64,000 nucleotides of DNA, from contig CAKSAN010000002.1 in assembly GCA_934436435.1 (NCBI GenBank), positions 186,001-250,000 on the forward strand. Reading direction: 5' to 3'. Numbering within the stretch: position 1 is the first letter of the stretch; every line of letters begins with the position of its first letter. The notes beneath the pieces were generated by a model. The model had not been told where the DNA came from, ran no database searches, and saw nothing but the letters and a program-made list of their open reading frames with translations. Of the stretch, positions 62,063 to 64,000 are shown one piece after another. This DNA comes from an uncultured Acetatifactor sp. GTDB taxonomy: Bacteria; Bacillota; Clostridia; Lachnospirales; Lachnospiraceae. Both the position numbers and the translations under genes were made by a program.

Positions 62063-63238
62063 TTAATGGAATGTGAAGGAATCTCCGTCTTCCACAATAC
62101 AGATCATGGTCTTGCCGGTGTTGAGCAGGACCTCGTCGCCGTTGTCATCGTAATAACGTGTGGCACCGTAATCGGAAGTCTTCTCCCAGTTCACATGAAT
62201 GCCTCTGCCGTTGGTGAAAAACCAGCCGTCTCTGGTGGTATCATGACACTGGAATGCCAGATAACCTTCACCCAATTCTTCATAAAAAGTATTTTGCACC
62301 AGAATATTTTTGAAAGTCAGCTGTTTACCGGTGGCGGCATCCATGTGGGGACCGTCCGTACTGCCGGACAGGTGCTGGGAACGGTAATAAAGACCGTCAT
62401 CCTCGTTGAATTCGAAATAACATCTGGTCAGCGGATAACATCCGGACATATCGATGTAGGTGGCGTCCTTTGCCTTGGCACCGTACTGGTCCAGAGTATT
62501 CGGCTCCGCTTTGGAAGCGAAACGGAAATGATTCTCATCGGTGAGACCACGGTATTCCAAGCTGTAGCCCTTTTTGTCGATCACCGTTCGCAAACCTTCC
62601 CCTGAAGCGTAAGCGTTATGCGGTCTATTACGATCTGTGGTACGGAAAAAAGCGGCTTCGTCACTGCCGGAGGTGCCGTCGATATCCTGTGTGTCCGGTT
62701 TGGCCAGCAGGTCGTTGATGAAAAAAGGACCGCCGAAATGAACGATGAAAGCATCCCATTCAAAAGCCCAGTATGCATAATAATCACGGAGACTGCGGAT
62801 ATTGCCGATCTTGTCCAGATCCTGCCACCCCTCATAGACTGCCATCATACGGGTCATGCGGTTCTCTACATTGGCTTCATAAATAACGGAAGCATCGGAC
62901 AGACTGTATTGCGGGATCGCTGCAGCCTCATTGGGAATCATTACGGCGATGGGGCGGGTGCTGGCAACATCGGCGGGCACCCACTCATTCGTAAGCCGGC
63001 TGCGGACCATTCCCTCTTGAGGGGGAACCGAGTCGTCTTCCACAACGATTGTTACGGGATCCGGAAGCTTTTCTCCGGAAGACACTGTGGAAGTATCCGG
63101 GCTGTTATCCGGGAGAATGGGGCTGAGCACGGAGCCGGAACTGCCGGTCTGTCCGCATCCGGTAAGTGCTATGGAGGCAGTCAGCAGAAGTGTTGCTGCC
63201 TTCCGCAGGAACTGTCGTTGAAATTTATATTTATACAT
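62063..63238 (-). CDS. DUF3048 domain lipoprotein (YerB-like)
   Basis: 391 residues. The signal peptide ends in the lipobox ALTGC (C28), so it is anchored outside the membrane. A short disordered linker is followed by the two-part DUF3048 domain, recognisable by RPIAVMIPNEAAAIPQYSLSDASVIYEANVENRMTRMMAVYEGW and by the C-terminal segment with QCHDTTRDGWFFTNGRGIHVNWEK. The B. subtilis relative is YerB; the function is unknown. GAGGTG lies 8 nt upstream of the start. It follows the DUF212 gene by 22 bp in the same direction. Confidence 0.9.
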   Translation of the reverse strand: MYKYKFQRQFLRKAATLLLTASIALTGCGQTGSSGSVLSPILPDNSPDTSTVSSGEKLPDPVTIVVEDDSVPPQEGMVRSRLTNEWVPADVASTRPIAVMIPNEAAAIPQYSLSDASVIYEANVENRMTRMMAVYEGWQDLDKIGNIRSLRDYYAYWAFEWDAFIVHFGGPFFINDLLAKPDTQDIDGTSGSDEAAFFRTTDRNRPHNAYASGEGLRTVIDKKGYSLEYRGLTDENHFRFASKAEPNTLDQYGAKAKDATYIDMSGCYPLTRCYFEFNEDDGLYYRSQHLSGSTDGPHMDAATGKQLTFKNILVQNTFYEELGEGYLAFQCHDTTRDGWFFTNGRGIHVNWEKTSDYGATRYYDDNGDEVLLNTGKTMICIVEDGDSFTFH

Positions 63239-63260
63239 GTAATTACACCTCGATCAATCA

Positions 63261-63725
63261 TCAGAGTACGAAGCTGTAAATGATGACACCGCAAAAAATA
63301 CCTAACAGTGCGCCCATCAATACCTGCAGAGGGGTATGTCCCACAAATTCTTTCAGTTTATCGTGGGCGGAGATCTCACTGCGTCCCATATCTTCAAATA
63401 CGGTGAGCATTTCGTTCAGTAACTGTGCCTGAATACCGGTCTCCCTGCGCACACCCATGGCATCATACATTACGATGATCGCCACAATCATGGAAATGGC
63501 AAATTCAAAGCTGCCGGCGCCGTACTCGTAGCAGACTGCGGTTGCCAGAGCACATACGGTAGCGGAATGAGAACTGGGCATGCCACCGCTTCCCACCAGA
63601 CGCTCTGCAACGAACTTCTTGGAAACAATCAGGTGGATCAGCGTCTTCAGAATCTGTGCCACCAGCCAGCCGCAGGCCGCCGTCAGGAAAATTGTATTAC
63701 TGAAAAACTGTTCAAAAAAAGTCAT
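63261..63725 (-). CDS. Divergent PAP2 family membrane protein (DUF212, YuiD-like)
   Basis: 154 residues with about four membrane helices. The motifs GGMPSSHSATVCALATAV and MYDAMGVRRETGIQAQLLNEM match the divergent PAP2 family, which keeps the SxxH phosphatase element. Phosphatase activity on lipid phosphates is plausible but not shown. The C-terminus EFVGHTPLQVLMGALLGI is typical. It is the first gene of a minus-strand pair with DUF3048. Confidence 0.9.
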   Translation of the reverse strand: MTFFEQFFSNTIFLTAACGWLVAQILKTLIHLIVSKKFVAERLVGSGGMPSSHSATVCALATAVCYEYGAGSFEFAISMIVAIIVMYDAMGVRRETGIQAQLLNEMLTVFEDMGRSEISAHDKLKEFVGHTPLQVLMGALLGIFCGVIIYSFVL

Positions 63726-63817
63726 AAATAACCTCGTTTCTTATATGCTGCATTTCGCAAAAAAGACATATACAGATTCAGTATAATCCAAAACGCGGAA
63801 AAAGTACAGTGTTGACC

Positions 63818-63847
63818 TTGAAATGATGTGTGGGAGGATAGTATAAT
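63818..63847 (+). promoter_or_regulatory. Promoter of the GT2 glycosyltransferase gene
   Basis: TTGAAA (63818-63823) and TATAAT (63842-63847) are separated by 18 bp, about 45 nt before the ATG. The region also serves the divergent DUF212 gene, for which only a weak promoter is seen. Confidence 0.65.
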
Positions 63848-63892
63848 GTTATATAAAGTTTTATATAACCGCAGAAAATAAGGAGATAGACA

Positions 63893-64000
63893 ATGAGTCT
63901 GTTGAGTGTGATCGTTCCCTGCTATAACGAGGAAGAAAGTGTAGCCCTGTTTTATCAGGAATTGACGAAGAATGACCCTTTTTTTAAGGAAAAAGATATA
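63893..64000 (+). CDS. Glycosyltransferase family 2, cut by the window end
   Basis: Only the first 36 codons are in the window. MSLLSVIVPCYNEEESVALFYQEL is the start of a GT2 (GT-A fold) enzyme of the polyprenyl/dolichyl-phosphate sugar synthase type (DPM1/GtrB-like), which would make sugar-phosphate lipids used by GT-C transferases. AAGGAGA lies 7 nt before the ATG. The exact family cannot be fixed from this fragment. Confidence 0.75.
   Translation, partial: MSLLSVIVPCYNEEESVALFYQELTKNDPFFKEKDI

Noticed and set aside
1..64000. CRISPR arrays, prophage, integrons and insertion sequences
   Set aside because: I found no regularly spaced direct repeats, no cas, integrase or transposase genes, and no phage structural genes.

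Overview
The window looks like a chromosomal segment of a motile, Gram-positive anaerobe of the Lachnospiraceae (Clostridia, Bacillota). The evidence is the gene content and order: ireB-ruvX-DUF1292, RNase J with YlbF, trmR next to a U32 tRNA hydroxylase, a Mbl-type mreB followed by two FlgG-like rod/hook genes, comFC-yvyF, cdaA-cdaR-glmM, ftsEX followed by a coiled-coil M23 hydrolase, and two type III glutamine synthetases. Nearly all genes lie on the + strand. I see no transposase, integrase, phage gene or CRISPR array.

Layout: 1-6.4 kb holds an O-antigen-ligase-like polymerase and two large YhgE/Pip membrane proteins around a small membrane protein. 6.5-13.8 kb is translation and tRNA/rRNA modification (prmA, rsmE, a cysteine desulfurase with thiI, mtaB), a minus-strand HPr-like gene, then ireB-ruvX-DUF1292. 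14.1-18.6 kb is RNase J, YlbF, a catalytic-domain-less MltG-like protein, trmR and a U32 tRNA hydroxylase. 18.6-26.7 kb has two multi-spanning GT-C-like membrane proteins around tandem type III glutamine synthetases; the second has its own promoter and leader terminator. 26.7-28.4 kb has tRNA-Gln(CTG) and a chemoreceptor lacking its 5' part. 28.6-33.6 kb is uvrB-uvrA with a candidate LexA box.

33.7-37.0 kb is mreB with flagellar rod genes. 37.2-45.8 kb is recD2, comFC, yvyF, two unknown membrane proteins and cdaA-cdaR-glmM (c-di-AMP synthesis and cell-wall precursors). 45.9-49.2 kb has HPr, a CPBP protease, an acyl-ACP thioesterase, CvfB and a YjfB-like motility protein. 49.3-55.4 kb has a PucR-type regulator, ftsE-ftsX, an M23 hydrolase and an S41 protease, which together form a cell-wall hydrolysis module. 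55.4-58.9 kb is a polar amino-acid ABC transporter behind a leader terminator. 58.9-64 kb has a cytidylate-kinase-like protein, a C39 peptidase, an HD-GYP phosphodiesterase, a DUF3048 lipoprotein, a DUF212 membrane protein and the start of a GT2 glycosyltransferase.

The most unusual feature is a family of structured repeats, eight copies plus one vestige, each between co-directional genes and 15-60 nt before a start codon. Each folds as an outer stem P1, a long hairpin P2 capped by a CTTG tetraloop, and a hairpin P3 with a constant GGAAA/GA internal loop. P1 differs in sequence from copy to copy yet stays complementary, and in several copies its 5' arm contains the stop codon of the upstream gene. 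The inner stem of P3 is different but fully paired in all five complete class I copies. Two copies form a second class sharing the CTTG cap. No intrinsic-terminator T-tract follows any of them. This pattern suggests selection on an intercistronic RNA structure, or a mobile structured element. I cannot tell from this window whether the family is already described.
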